The notes below the pieces were generated by a model. That model searched no databases, was not told the origin of the DNA, and saw nothing but the letters and a program-made list of their open reading frames with translations. A program made the translations under genes and the position numbers. A DNA stretch of 54,808 bases from Candidatus Dormiibacterota bacterium (GTDB lineage Bacteria > Chloroflexota > Dormibacteria > Aeolococcales > Aeolococcaceae). Positions within the stretch are counted from its first letter, which is position 1. Each line of letters opens with the position of its first letter. Location of the stretch: NCBI GenBank assembly GCA_003132525.1, contig PKXZ01000019.1:1-54808 (forward strand). Reading direction: 5' to 3'. This document shows positions 16,394 to 24,650 of this stretch, piece by piece.

Positions 16394-17408
16394 CGACGAG
16401 GTGGCCGTGGTCGGCCGCCGGGACGGCGTCGCGGAGCGGCTCGTGGAGGCGGCCGGGATCCGTCTCGAGACCCTGGACATCAGCGGCGTCGACGTCGGCA
16501 GCGCCGGGGGCGTTGCCCGCGCCACGACGCAGTTGACGCGGGCGACGATGAGCGCGCGGCGGCTCCTCCGCCGGATGCGGCCGGACGTCGTCGTGGGCGC
16601 CGGCGGGTATGTGTCGGTTCCGGTGGTGGTGGCGGCGCTCGCGCAGCGCATCCCGGTGGTGCTCCTCGAACAGAACGCGGTGCCGGGGCGGGCGACGCGG
16701 ATGCTCGCCCGCCGGGCGCGGGTGGTCGCCGCGTCTTTTGCGGAGACCGCCGCGCATCTTCCTCATGCGCGCGTCGTGCACACCGGCAACCCCATCCGCG
16801 CCGAGATTCGAACGGTCACCAGTCGCCCGGTCGGTGACCGGCTGCGCTCGATCCTGGTCACCGGCGGATCGCAGGGGGCGAGGCGCTTGAATCGTGCCGT
16901 TGCCGGATGCATGGTCGACCTGCTCAGCAAGGACCCGGAGCTTCGCATCGTTCACCAGTGCGGTAGCCTCGACTACGAGGCCGTGGAGCGGGCCGCTGCC
17001 GCGCTGCCGGCGCAGCTAGCGGCGCGGTACACCGCGTCAGCCTTCTTCGACGACATGGCGATCCGCATCGGGCAGAGCGACCTGGTGGTGATGCGGGCGG
17101 GCGGATCGTCGATCGCCGAGTGCTCGGCGCTGGGCCGGCCCATGATCGTGGTGCCGTATCCGCACGCCGGCGGGCATCAGCGCCACAACGCCGCCCCGTA
17201 TGTCGCCGCCGGTGCAGCGCTGCTCATCGACGATGCCGAGTGCACGCCCGAGCGGCTCGGGGCGGAGATCTCGGCACTTGTGGGCGACCCGCCGCGCTGG
17301 CACGCGATGGCCGATGCGAGCGCCGAGCTCGGACTCCCGGACGCCACCGATGCGGTGGTCCGGCTCATCGTCGAGGCGGCGGGCCCGACCTGGAGCAAAG
17401 CCGCCTGA
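16305..17408 (+). CDS. murG: UDP-GlcNAc:lipid I N-acetylglucosaminyltransferase
   Basis: 367 aa peripheral membrane enzyme that converts lipid I to lipid II. The N-terminal GGGTGGHLTPAL motif begins at residue 7, followed by VVVGAGGYVSVPVV, EQNAVPGRATR, TGGSQGARRLN and RAGGSSIAE. GTG 16305 is chosen because the conserved motif starts six residues later and AGGGGA lies 9 bases upstream. The gene starts 89 bases inside ftsW, and an 8-base G run (16323-16330) encodes part of the GGG motif. Confidence 0.96.
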   Translation: MRTLIAGGGTGGHLTPALAVALALRSDRPDDEVAVVGRRDGVAERLVEAAGIRLETLDISGVDVGSAGGVARATTQLTRATMSARRLLRRMRPDVVVGAGGYVSVPVVVAALAQRIPVVLLEQNAVPGRATRMLARRARVVAASFAETAAHLPHARVVHTGNPIRAEIRTVTSRPVGDRLRSILVTGGSQGARRLNRAVAGCMVDLLSKDPELRIVHQCGSLDYEAVERAAAALPAQLAARYTASAFFDDMAIRIGQSDLVVMRAGGSSIAECSALGRPMIVVPYPHAGGHQRHNAAPYVAAGAALLIDDAECTPERLGAEISALVGDPPRWHAMADASAELGLPDATDAVVRLIVEAAGPTWSKAA

Positions 17409-17410
17409 CG

Positions 17411-18811
17411 ATGCATGTGCACGTGCTCGGCATTTGTGGCTACGCGACCTTCGGGGCGGCGAACCTCGCGCTGATCCGCGGCGACAGGGTCACCGGCTCC
17501 GACGACCACGCGTATCCGCCGATGAGTGACGCGGTGACCGCCGCGGGGATCGAGTGGGAGAACCAGAGTGACCCGGCCAACCTTGACCGCTGGGGCGCTC
17601 CCGATCTCGTCGTGGTTGGCAACCAGACGCGGCCGGCGAACCTCGAGCTCGCGGCGGTGCGCCGGCGCGGCATCCCGTGCGTCAGCGAGATCGAGTTCTA
17701 CGTGTCCCTCGCCGGTGAGCGCACCCGGCTCACGGTCTGCGGCACCCACGGCAAGACGACCACCTCGGCACTGCTCGTGCACATCGTCGAGCGGGCAGGC
17801 ATGGACCCGGGCTTTCGCCTCGGCTCGACCTCGCTCGACCTCGGCGGCACCTCGAGACTGGGATCCGGACCGTTCGTGTTCGAGGGCGACGAGTACACCT
17901 CGGCGCCGTGGGACCCGCGCCCGAAGTTCCTCCACACCCGGCCGCATGGCGCGTGCGTCACCCGCCTCGAGCTCGATCATCCCGACGTGTACGCGAGCCT
18001 CGAGGCGTACCGCGAGCCCTTCGTCGAGCTGGCTTCCACCATGCCTGCGGACGGCGTGCTCGCCCTCTGCGCCGACGACCCGGAGTGCCTGGCACTGCGC
18101 GATGTCGCTACCGCAGTTACCGTCACCTACGGCACGAAGGCGGGGAGCGACTGGCGGATACGCAACGCGCGCGAGCGCGACGGCATGCAGCGGTTCACCG
18201 TTGAGCGCGAAGGGACGGCGCCGCTGGACGTGGCGCTGACGTTCCCCGGAGTCCACAATGCGCAGAACGCCTGCGCTGCAATCATCCTCGCGGAGTTCGC
18301 CGGTGTCGATCCGGCGACGGCCAGTGCCGCGTGCGCGGACTTCCTTGGACCCGCGCGACGGTTTCAGATCCTCGGCGAGGTTGGCGGTGTTGCGGTGGTC
18401 GACGATTACGCGCACCATCCCACGGAGGTCGCGGCCGCGATCGATGCGGCGCGCCAGCGCTACGCGGAACGGCGTCTGATCGCCATCCACACACCGCACA
18501 CGTACTCGCGGGTGAGCCGGCTCCTCGAGGATTACCGGCGCAGCTTCACCGGCGCCGACGTGGTGATCATCGGCCCGATCGAGGAAGCGCGCGAGCGTGG
18601 GATGCCCAAGACCGTCTCCAGCCAGGATGTCGCCGAGCGAGCCGGGGAAGCTCACGCCGTGCATGTGGTCGCGTCGAGCGACGAGGCGATCGAGCTGGTG
18701 ACCCGGATCGCGCGGCCCGGCGATGTCCTCCTGGTGCTGTCCCTGGGCGGATTCGACAAGCTCGCGCCGCGCCTCCGCGATGCCCTGGAGGCACAGGGTG
18801 TCCGCAGGTGA
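17411..18811 (+). CDS. mpl: Mpl-type Mur ligase (UDP-MurNAc:L-Ala-gamma-D-Glu-mDap ligase family) in the murC position
   Basis: 466 aa. The N-terminus MHVHVLGICG, then VTGSDDHAYPPMSDAV, is the Mpl pattern rather than MurC. Also Mpl-like are EGDEYTSAPWDPRPKFLHTRP and LELDHPDV. The ATP loop GTHGKTTTS is at 111-119 and DDYAHHPTE at about 330. Mpl normally re-attaches recycled tripeptide to UDP-MurNAc; MurC adds L-Ala. This gene lies exactly where murC normally lies (murG-murC-murB), and no other murC is in the window, so it could do either or both. Starts 2 bases after murG; overlaps murB by 14 bases. Confidence 0.85.
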   Translation: MHVHVLGICGYATFGAANLALIRGDRVTGSDDHAYPPMSDAVTAAGIEWENQSDPANLDRWGAPDLVVVGNQTRPANLELAAVRRRGIPCVSEIEFYVSLAGERTRLTVCGTHGKTTTSALLVHIVERAGMDPGFRLGSTSLDLGGTSRLGSGPFVFEGDEYTSAPWDPRPKFLHTRPHGACVTRLELDHPDVYASLEAYREPFVELASTMPADGVLALCADDPECLALRDVATAVTVTYGTKAGSDWRIRNARERDGMQRFTVEREGTAPLDVALTFPGVHNAQNACAAIILAEFAGVDPATASAACADFLGPARRFQILGEVGGVAVVDDYAHHPTEVAAAIDAARQRYAERRLIAIHTPHTYSRVSRLLEDYRRSFTGADVVIIGPIEEARERGMPKTVSSQDVAERAGEAHAVHVVASSDEAIELVTRIARPGDVLLVLSLGGFDKLAPRLRDALEAQGVRR

Positions 18812-19718
18812 CTGGCTGGATGCCTTCCCCGGAGTGCGCCGCCACGAGCCACTCGCCCGTCACAGCCAGTTCGGGGTCGGGGGGCCGGCGGAGTGGTTCA
18901 TCACGACGCGGGAGACGGGCGTGCTCGCCGAGTTGCTGCGACGCTGCACCGATTCCAGGGTCCCGGTGACGATGATCGGCGCCGGTAGCAACACGCTGAT
19001 CAGCGACGACGGGATCGACGGGCTGGTGGTTCGCCACGACGATCGCAGCCTGCGGGTTGTCGATGATCACACCGTCGACCTCGGCGCGGGCTGCATGATG
19101 CCGCGCGTGGCACTTGACTGCGCGGCACGCGGGCTCGCGGGCGTCGAATTCGGCATCGGCGTTCCGGGAACGCTCGGTGCGAGCGTGTACGGCAATGCGG
19201 GTGCGTTCGGAACCGAGATGGCCGGCGTGCTCATCGATTGCACATCGCTCGACGCGCGCGGAGAGCCTCTGTCCCTCGCCGCCGCCGAGTGCGACTTCAG
19301 CTACCGGCGTTCGCGTTTCAAGGACGAGCTGCGCGGCAACGCGATCGTCAGCGCCCGGTTGCGCGTCCACGCTGATGAGCCGGAGCACGTTCGCGCGCGG
19401 ACCGATGCGATTCAGGCGGAGCGCAAGGCGACCCAGCCGTATGGGATTCGCAGTCTTGGGAGCGTCTTCAAGAATCCCCCGGAAAACAAGGCGGGGCGGC
19501 TCATCGAAGCGGCGGATCTCAAGGGTCGCCGATCCGGGGGCGCGCAGATCTCGCCCAAGCATGCGAACTTCATCGTCAACGTCGACCATGCCACGGCGGC
19601 CGATGTGCTGACCCTGGTGCACATCGCGCACGACAGCGTGCAGGAGCGCTTTGGGATCGACCTCGAGCGCGAGATCATCGTGCTCGGCAAAGAGGCTGCG
19701 GATGATCACCGTGGCTGA
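18798..19718 (+). CDS. murB: UDP-N-acetylenolpyruvoylglucosamine reductase
   Basis: 306 aa FAD enzyme that reduces UDP-GlcNAc-enolpyruvate to UDP-MurNAc. FAD-binding parts FGVGGPAEWF, GAGSNTLISDDG and GVPGTLGASVYGNAGAFG are present. FSYRRSRFK, GSVFKNP (catalytic Ser) and GGAQISPKHANFIVN complete a short-type MurB. GTG 18798 has GGAGG 6 bases upstream and overlaps the end of mpl. Confidence 0.96.
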   Translation: MSAGDWLDAFPGVRRHEPLARHSQFGVGGPAEWFITTRETGVLAELLRRCTDSRVPVTMIGAGSNTLISDDGIDGLVVRHDDRSLRVVDDHTVDLGAGCMMPRVALDCAARGLAGVEFGIGVPGTLGASVYGNAGAFGTEMAGVLIDCTSLDARGEPLSLAAAECDFSYRRSRFKDELRGNAIVSARLRVHADEPEHVRARTDAIQAERKATQPYGIRSLGSVFKNPPENKAGRLIEAADLKGRRSGGAQISPKHANFIVNVDHATAADVLTLVHIAHDSVQERFGIDLEREIIVLGKEAADDHRG

Positions 19719-20904
19719 GCCGCTCAAAGTGGGTGTCTTCTTCGGGAGTCGCTCCGTGGAGCACGAGGTGTCGGTGATCACCGCGCAGCAGGCGATCGCC
19801 GCGATGCCCGCGGATCGTTTCGTCCCGGTGCCGGTGTACATCGCCAAGTCGGGGGCCTGGTACACCGGCGATCAGTTGCTCCAGCTCGATCGCTACAAGG
19901 ACATCGACCGTCTGATCGCAGCGTCGACGCGGGTCACCATGCGCCCGGACCCGAGCAGTGGTGGCGAGCTGCTCGAGGTGGATGGACGTCGTGGCCTGCT
20001 CGGGGGATCCGCACGAGCGGTGGCCCGATTCGACGTGGCCATGCCGCTCGTGCACGGATCGAACGGTGAGGACGGCACGCTCCAGGGACTCTTCGAGCTC
20101 GCGTCGCTGCCGTACTGCGGATGCGACGTGGCGTCAGCGGCGATCAGCATGGACAAACGCCTGTCTCGAACCACGCTGCGCGGAGCCGGCATCCCAGTGC
20201 TCGACGACGTGATGATGTCGCGGGAGCGCTGGACGCACAACGCGGATGCGGTGTGCGCAGAGCTTGCCCACCAACCCGGCTTTCCGATGTTCGTCAAGCC
20301 TCGAAGGCTCGGATCGAGCATTGGTGTGGCGCGAGTCGATGGTGACGGCGAGCTGCGTACCGCGCTCGAGGTTGCGTTCGGCTATGACACATCGATTCTC
20401 GCCGAGCCCGCGCAGGACGACAGCATCGAGATCAACTGCTCGGTGCTTGGCGCGGGTGACGATGTTCGCGCTTCCGTGTGCGAGCAACCCGTCACACGTG
20501 GGACGCTCAGCTACGCTGACAAATATCTCAGTGGCGAAAAGGGAAAGCGCGGCGCGAAGGCGCCGGCCGGGGGGATGAAGAGCTCGCAGCGCATCATCCC
20601 CGCGCCTATCTCCGAGGGGCTCACCAATCGCATCCAGGAGACCGCAATGGCGTCGTTTCGCGCGATCGGCGCCGCAGGCGTGACCCGTGTCGACTTCCTG
20701 GTGTCGCCGGCGAGTGACTCATTCGTGGTCAACGAGTTGAACACGCTCCCCGGGTCGTTGTCGTTCTACCTGTGGGAAGCGTCGGGGCTGCATTTCGACG
20801 CACTCCTGGCGCGTCTCATCGAGATGGCAATCGCACGTCATCGTGAGCAGCAGGCGACCATGTCGTCGATTGATACGTGGCTGCTCACCGGTCGGCCGGC
20901 CTGA
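19702..20904 (+). CDS. ddl: D-alanine--D-alanine ligase
   Basis: 400 aa, longer than the usual 300-370. ATP-grasp enzyme making D-Ala-D-Ala for the pentapeptide. VGVFFGSRSVEHEVSV, GEDGTLQGLFEL, PYCGCDVASAAISMDK, KPRRLGSSIGV and NELNTLPGSLSFYLWE are diagnostic. A Lys/Gly-rich loop (SGEKGKRGAKAPAGGMKSSQ) sits in the omega-loop region near Tyr/Lys ligands. ATG 19702 has AGAGG 6 bases upstream and overlaps murB by 17 bases. Confidence 0.95.
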   Translation: MITVAEPLKVGVFFGSRSVEHEVSVITAQQAIAAMPADRFVPVPVYIAKSGAWYTGDQLLQLDRYKDIDRLIAASTRVTMRPDPSSGGELLEVDGRRGLLGGSARAVARFDVAMPLVHGSNGEDGTLQGLFELASLPYCGCDVASAAISMDKRLSRTTLRGAGIPVLDDVMMSRERWTHNADAVCAELAHQPGFPMFVKPRRLGSSIGVARVDGDGELRTALEVAFGYDTSILAEPAQDDSIEINCSVLGAGDDVRASVCEQPVTRGTLSYADKYLSGEKGKRGAKAPAGGMKSSQRIIPAPISEGLTNRIQETAMASFRAIGAAGVTRVDFLVSPASDSFVVNELNTLPGSLSFYLWEASGLHFDALLARLIEMAIARHREQQATMSSIDTWLLTGRPA

Positions 20905-21719
20905 ACGGCGACTTGAGTGGGGATCGCGCGACCGGTGCCGAGGCGACCGGTGAGATCCCCCGCGCGGCGTTGGAGGATCGTGGCACCGGCCGGCCACTGC
21001 TGCTCCTGCATGGCTGGGGCGTGTCGTCCGATCTCTTCGTTCCGATCCTCGACGCGCTGCAGCTGGGACGGCGTCTGATCGTTCCCGATCTCCCGGGGTT
21101 CGGCGCGACCGCGGAGCCGGACGCACCGTGGTCGGTGCACGAGTACGCCGCGTGGTGCGTCGCGCTCCTCGACCGGCTCGAGGTCGGCACCTGCGATCTG
21201 ATCGGACACTCCAATGGCGGCCGGATCGGGATCGCCATGGCCGCCACATACCCGGGAAGGGTGAGCCGGATGGTGCTCGCGGGCGCCTCCGGCATTCGCG
21301 CGCCGCAGACATTCCGCGGCGCTGCTCGGGTCCGCACCTACAAGTTGCTCCGGGCAGCAGAGCGCTCGGGCGCGCTGCCGGCGGCGATCCGCCGAGCGGC
21401 GGGACGCAGGGCTGATCAACGCGGCTCGGCAGACTACCGCGCGGCGACGGGAGTGATGCGCGGCACGCTCGTCCGCCTCGTCAACGAGGATCTCCGAAAC
21501 CTGTTGCCGCGGATTCATGTGCCCGTGCTGATCATCTGGGGCGAACACGACACTGAGACGCCGCTCGAAGACGGTCGCCTCATGGAGCGACTCATTCCGG
21601 ATGCCGGACTCGTGGTGTTCGAGGGCGCCGGTCACTACGCCTACCTCGAGCAGCCCGCGCGCTTCTGCACGATCGTCGAGGTCTTCCTGCGCGACGACCC
21701 GGGCGAGGGCGCGGCGTGA
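20877..21719 (+). CDS. Alpha/beta hydrolase embedded in the dcw cluster
   Basis: 280 aa from GTG 20877 (TTG 20913 is an alternative, avoiding overlap with ddl). HGWG oxyanion region, nucleophile elbow GHSNGG with Ser112, acid in WGEHDTETP and His in GAGHYAYLEQP make a full triad. The overall form is that of meta-cleavage-product hydrolases and esterases. It is sandwiched between ddl and the MurF-like ligase, with its stop overlapping the next GTG, so it is expressed with cell-wall genes. The substrate is unknown; a role on a cell-wall or lipid precursor is only an inference from position. Confidence 0.8.
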   Translation: MAAHRSAGLNGDLSGDRATGAEATGEIPRAALEDRGTGRPLLLLHGWGVSSDLFVPILDALQLGRRLIVPDLPGFGATAEPDAPWSVHEYAAWCVALLDRLEVGTCDLIGHSNGGRIGIAMAATYPGRVSRMVLAGASGIRAPQTFRGAARVRTYKLLRAAERSGALPAAIRRAAGRRADQRGSADYRAATGVMRGTLVRLVNEDLRNLLPRIHVPVLIIWGEHDTETPLEDGRLMERLIPDAGLVVFEGAGHYAYLEQPARFCTIVEVFLRDDPGEGAA

Positions 21720-23380
21720 GTCCGCTCATCGGTCCGCTGGTCGCGCTTGCGGCCGTCGTCTGGGTGATCCTCATCTTCCGGATCGTCCTGGTGGCCGCTC
21801 GGATGTTCCAGATCGAGGAGTACGAATCGATCCGGTTCCTCCGCTGGGGGCTGACCCGAGAGTGGCTCGTCCATCGCACGGTGTGGCTCGGGCTGCTGGT
21901 CGGCGCCGTGGCGCTCAGCGTTGCGGCAATCCTCCCTGCAGCGCGGCCGGTTGGCATCGCCATCGCATGGCTGGTGTCGGCGGCCGCTGCCCAGTTCACC
22001 TGGCGATGGACGTCACCGAAGCGGCCGCTGGTGATGACCGCACGGATGCGGCGCCTGCTCGTCGCGGGCGGGTTCCTCGCGGTCGTGCTCGCCGCCGGGC
22101 TTGCACTCGGCATCGTCGCCCTGCACCCGGTGGTGTCGACAATCCTCGTGCTCATCGCCGCTGGCCTGGTCACCGGCCTCAGCGAGATCCTCCTGGTTGC
22201 TGCCAATGTCGTCACCAAGCCGGCGGAGGTGCGCATACAGCGGCACTATCTCGCACTCGCGTCGGCTCGCATCAAGCTGATTGATCCGGTGGTGGTCGCG
22301 GTGGTCGGCAGCTATGGCAAGACCAGCACCAAGCACATCCTCGCGCAACTGCTCCAGCCGAACGTGAACACGCTGCCGACGCGCAAGAGCTTCAACACGC
22401 TGATGGGCGTGACCCGGGTGATCAACGAGGATCTCACTCCCGAGAACCGCGTGTTCATCGTCGAGATGGATGCATACGCGCCGGGAGAGATCGCGGCGAT
22501 CACCGACCTCGTGCATCCGCGGGTTGCGATCATCACGGCGATCGGTCCGCAGCACATGGAGCGGTTCGGCACCATGGATCGCATCGCCGGTGCATTGTAT
22601 GAGGTCGCAGCGGCGCTGCCCGCTGACGGGACACTGATCCTCCACACCGGCGATGCGCCCGGCGCCGCACTCGCGATGCGGGCGCGTGCTGAGCGGCGTC
22701 ACCTGATCCGCTATGCGCTGGCGGAGGGCGCCGAAGCCGTGGATGCCGACGTCGTCGCATCGTCGATCGCGATCGACTCGCACGGGGCCACGTTTCGCTG
22801 GCGCTGGGCTGCCGGAGGGATGGACCGCGAGGTCACCATCCCGCTGCTCGGGCGCCACCAGGTCGCCAATGTCAGCGCGGCTCTTGCGGCGGTACACACC
22901 CTCGGCTACTCGGTGGATGATGCGATCGCCACCGCGGCGTCACTGGATCAGGTCGAGCACCGGCTGCAGTTGATGGTGAGCGCGGGACCGCTCACCGTTA
23001 TCGACGACTCGTACAACGCCAATCCGGTCGGCGTGCACAACGGCCTGGAGGTGCTTGCGGCGATGCGCGGAGCGCGCAAGTTCCTGATCACCCCGGGGCT
23101 CGTCGAGCTCGGCAGCGTCGAGGACGAGGAGAACCGGCGCTACGGCGAGCACGCCGCCAAGGTCTGCGACCACGTGATCGTCATGTCGGCGAAGACGAGT
23201 GCGGCGCTCTGCGCCGGTCTGCGCGACGGCGGCATGAGCGACGACCGAATCCATGTCGTCGACAGCCTCGACGAGGCGACGCGACTGCTGCAGACACTGT
23301 CCGGTCCCGGCGACGTCGTGCTGTTTGCCAACGATCTTCCGGACACGTATCTCCCGGTGGCGCACGCCCCTCGCGCGTAG
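21716..23380 (+). CDS. Membrane-anchored MurF-like Mur ligase
   Basis: 554 aa. Residues 1 to about 165 contain four to five membrane segments (around 5-27, 55-75, 78-96, 112-134, 137-160). A Mur ligase core follows: ATP loop GSYGKTSTK (about 197-205), EMDAYAPGEIA, TAIGPQHMERFG, LLGRHQVANVSAA and DDSYNANP (about 429-436), the last being the MurF signature. The soluble UDP-MurNAc-tripeptide-binding domain of MurF is replaced by the membrane domain. It may add D-Ala-D-Ala to the tripeptide at the membrane; PgsB/CapB-like amide ligases are an alternative. GTG overlaps the preceding stop. Confidence 0.8.
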   Translation: MSPLIGPLVALAAVVWVILIFRIVLVAARMFQIEEYESIRFLRWGLTREWLVHRTVWLGLLVGAVALSVAAILPAARPVGIAIAWLVSAAAAQFTWRWTSPKRPLVMTARMRRLLVAGGFLAVVLAAGLALGIVALHPVVSTILVLIAAGLVTGLSEILLVAANVVTKPAEVRIQRHYLALASARIKLIDPVVVAVVGSYGKTSTKHILAQLLQPNVNTLPTRKSFNTLMGVTRVINEDLTPENRVFIVEMDAYAPGEIAAITDLVHPRVAIITAIGPQHMERFGTMDRIAGALYEVAAALPADGTLILHTGDAPGAALAMRARAERRHLIRYALAEGAEAVDADVVASSIAIDSHGATFRWRWAAGGMDREVTIPLLGRHQVANVSAALAAVHTLGYSVDDAIATAASLDQVEHRLQLMVSAGPLTVIDDSYNANPVGVHNGLEVLAAMRGARKFLITPGLVELGSVEDEENRRYGEHAAKVCDHVIVMSAKTSAALCAGLRDGGMSDDRIHVVDSLDEATRLLQTLSGPGDVVLFANDLPDTYLPVAHAPRA

Positions 23381-23436
23381 GACGGTCACGGCAGCGCCGC
23401 GTGGGAGATAATCTGCACGGCCCCGTGCGGCTTCCG

Positions 23437-23477
23437 CGTCTCACCACACGTCTCAGCCTGCGTATATGCAACGTCTC
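23437..23477 (+). repeat. Three CGTCTC direct repeats upstream of ftsQ
   Basis: CGTCTC occurs at 23437, 23449 and 23472 (offsets 12 and 23 bases), within the 117-base gap before ftsQ. Spacing is close to one and two helical turns. Could be a regulatory site or chance. A GATAAT hexamer lies at 23407-23412 without a clear -35. Confidence 0.3.
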
Positions 23478-23497
23478 CTCCGCACCGAGCACGCCCT

Positions 23498-24625
23498 GTG
23501 AGCACCGAGGTGCTCGACGAGCGCGCGCGCCACGTCGCCCTCGTCCGCGCCCAGGCCGCCCTCATCGCGGATTCCTCGCGATCGGTCCGCCGGCTGGTCC
23601 TCAGTCCCGGCGCCAAGCTGACGTCGTCTCCCCGCAAGCGCCGCCACGGTCGTGCCGGGACGCCGCCGCCGCCGCCCGCCGCCAAGCGGCATACCTCCTG
23701 GCGACGGCGGGCGATCGCGGCCGGTGCACTGACCGTACAGGTGGCGCTCCTCGTGCTCGCGCTCACGCTTCCGGGGTTCCAGGTGCGCCAGGTGACTGTG
23801 GTGGGTACCCATCTGATCACCACCAGCGCCGTGGTCGCGGCGGCCGAGGTGCCCGAGCAGAGCATCTTCACCATCAACGGCTCCGCCATCCAGGCTCGCG
23901 TGCAGGCGCTGCCGTGGGTGGCAAGCGCGATGGTCACGACCCAACTCCCCGCGACGGTGGAGATCTCCGTGGTGGAGCGGGCGCCGATGCTCCGCATCCG
24001 CCGCGACGGCACCGACACGCTCATCGCGTCCGACGGCGCGACCCTGCCCGGAGTCGACGCGACGCCGTCCGCACGGAGTGGCATCCCTGTCGTCATCGAC
24101 GACCGCGCCGGGTCGCCACAACCGCTCAACCCGGTGCTGGTCCAACTGCTCAGCTCGATCGCGCATCGCTTCCCCGCGGTTTTCGGGTGCCCCGTGGCCG
24201 CCTACCTCTGGGGGGCGGACGATGTCGTGAGCCTCTGGACGAGCACCGGCTGGCGGGCCATCCTGGGACATCTCGACACCCAGGACGCGCTCGCGGCGCT
24301 GCCCGCTGAGATCGAGACCCTGGCGGCGCTCAAGGGCCGGCTCAGCTTCACCAAGCCCACCTTCGGGTACGTGGACGTGGAAGCGCCCGCCTACCCGGTC
24401 AGCGGCGGAGCGCCGGGCCTCCCGGCCGAGGTGACCGCCGCGCTCCAGCCCGTCGCGCCCGCGGTCCAGCCGCCACCGGCAGCCTCCGCGGTGGCGCCCC
24501 CCACCGCGCCGCCGACCCCCATTCCGACGCCGACACCATCGCCGTCACCGTCGGTGAGCGCTACCCCGAGCTCCGAGATCAAGCTCAACACGCCGACGCC
24601 GACCACCCCGACCCCATCTCCCTGA
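23498..24625 (+). CDS. ftsQ: Cell division protein FtsQ/DivIB
   Basis: 375 aa. Long Arg/Pro-rich cytoplasmic N-terminus, one membrane helix (about 70-92), then a POTRA domain beginning FQVRQVTVVGTHLI and including LPWVASAMVTTQLPATVEISVVERAP. The beta domain follows to about residue 300. Residues of about 308-375 are a Pro/Thr/Ala/Ser-rich tail (repeated PTP units) outside the membrane, longer than in most FtsQ proteins. Works with FtsL/FtsB to regulate FtsW-FtsI. GTG start has no strong ribosome-binding site. Convergent with the epoxide hydrolase gene. Confidence 0.88.
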   Translation: MSTEVLDERARHVALVRAQAALIADSSRSVRRLVLSPGAKLTSSPRKRRHGRAGTPPPPPAAKRHTSWRRRAIAAGALTVQVALLVLALTLPGFQVRQVTVVGTHLITTSAVVAAAEVPEQSIFTINGSAIQARVQALPWVASAMVTTQLPATVEISVVERAPMLRIRRDGTDTLIASDGATLPGVDATPSARSGIPVVIDDRAGSPQPLNPVLVQLLSSIAHRFPAVFGCPVAAYLWGADDVVSLWTSTGWRAILGHLDTQDALAALPAEIETLAALKGRLSFTKPTFGYVDVEAPAYPVSGGAPGLPAEVTAALQPVAPAVQPPPAASAVAPPTAPPTPIPTPTPSPSPSVSATPSSEIKLNTPTPTTPTPSP

Positions 24626-24650
24626 CGGGCCGCACTCGGATGCCTCTGAA

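Noticed and set aside
17120-17410. N-terminal extension of the Mpl-type ligase
   Set aside because: This frame is inside murG; homology starts exactly at ATG 17411 (MHVHVLGICG).
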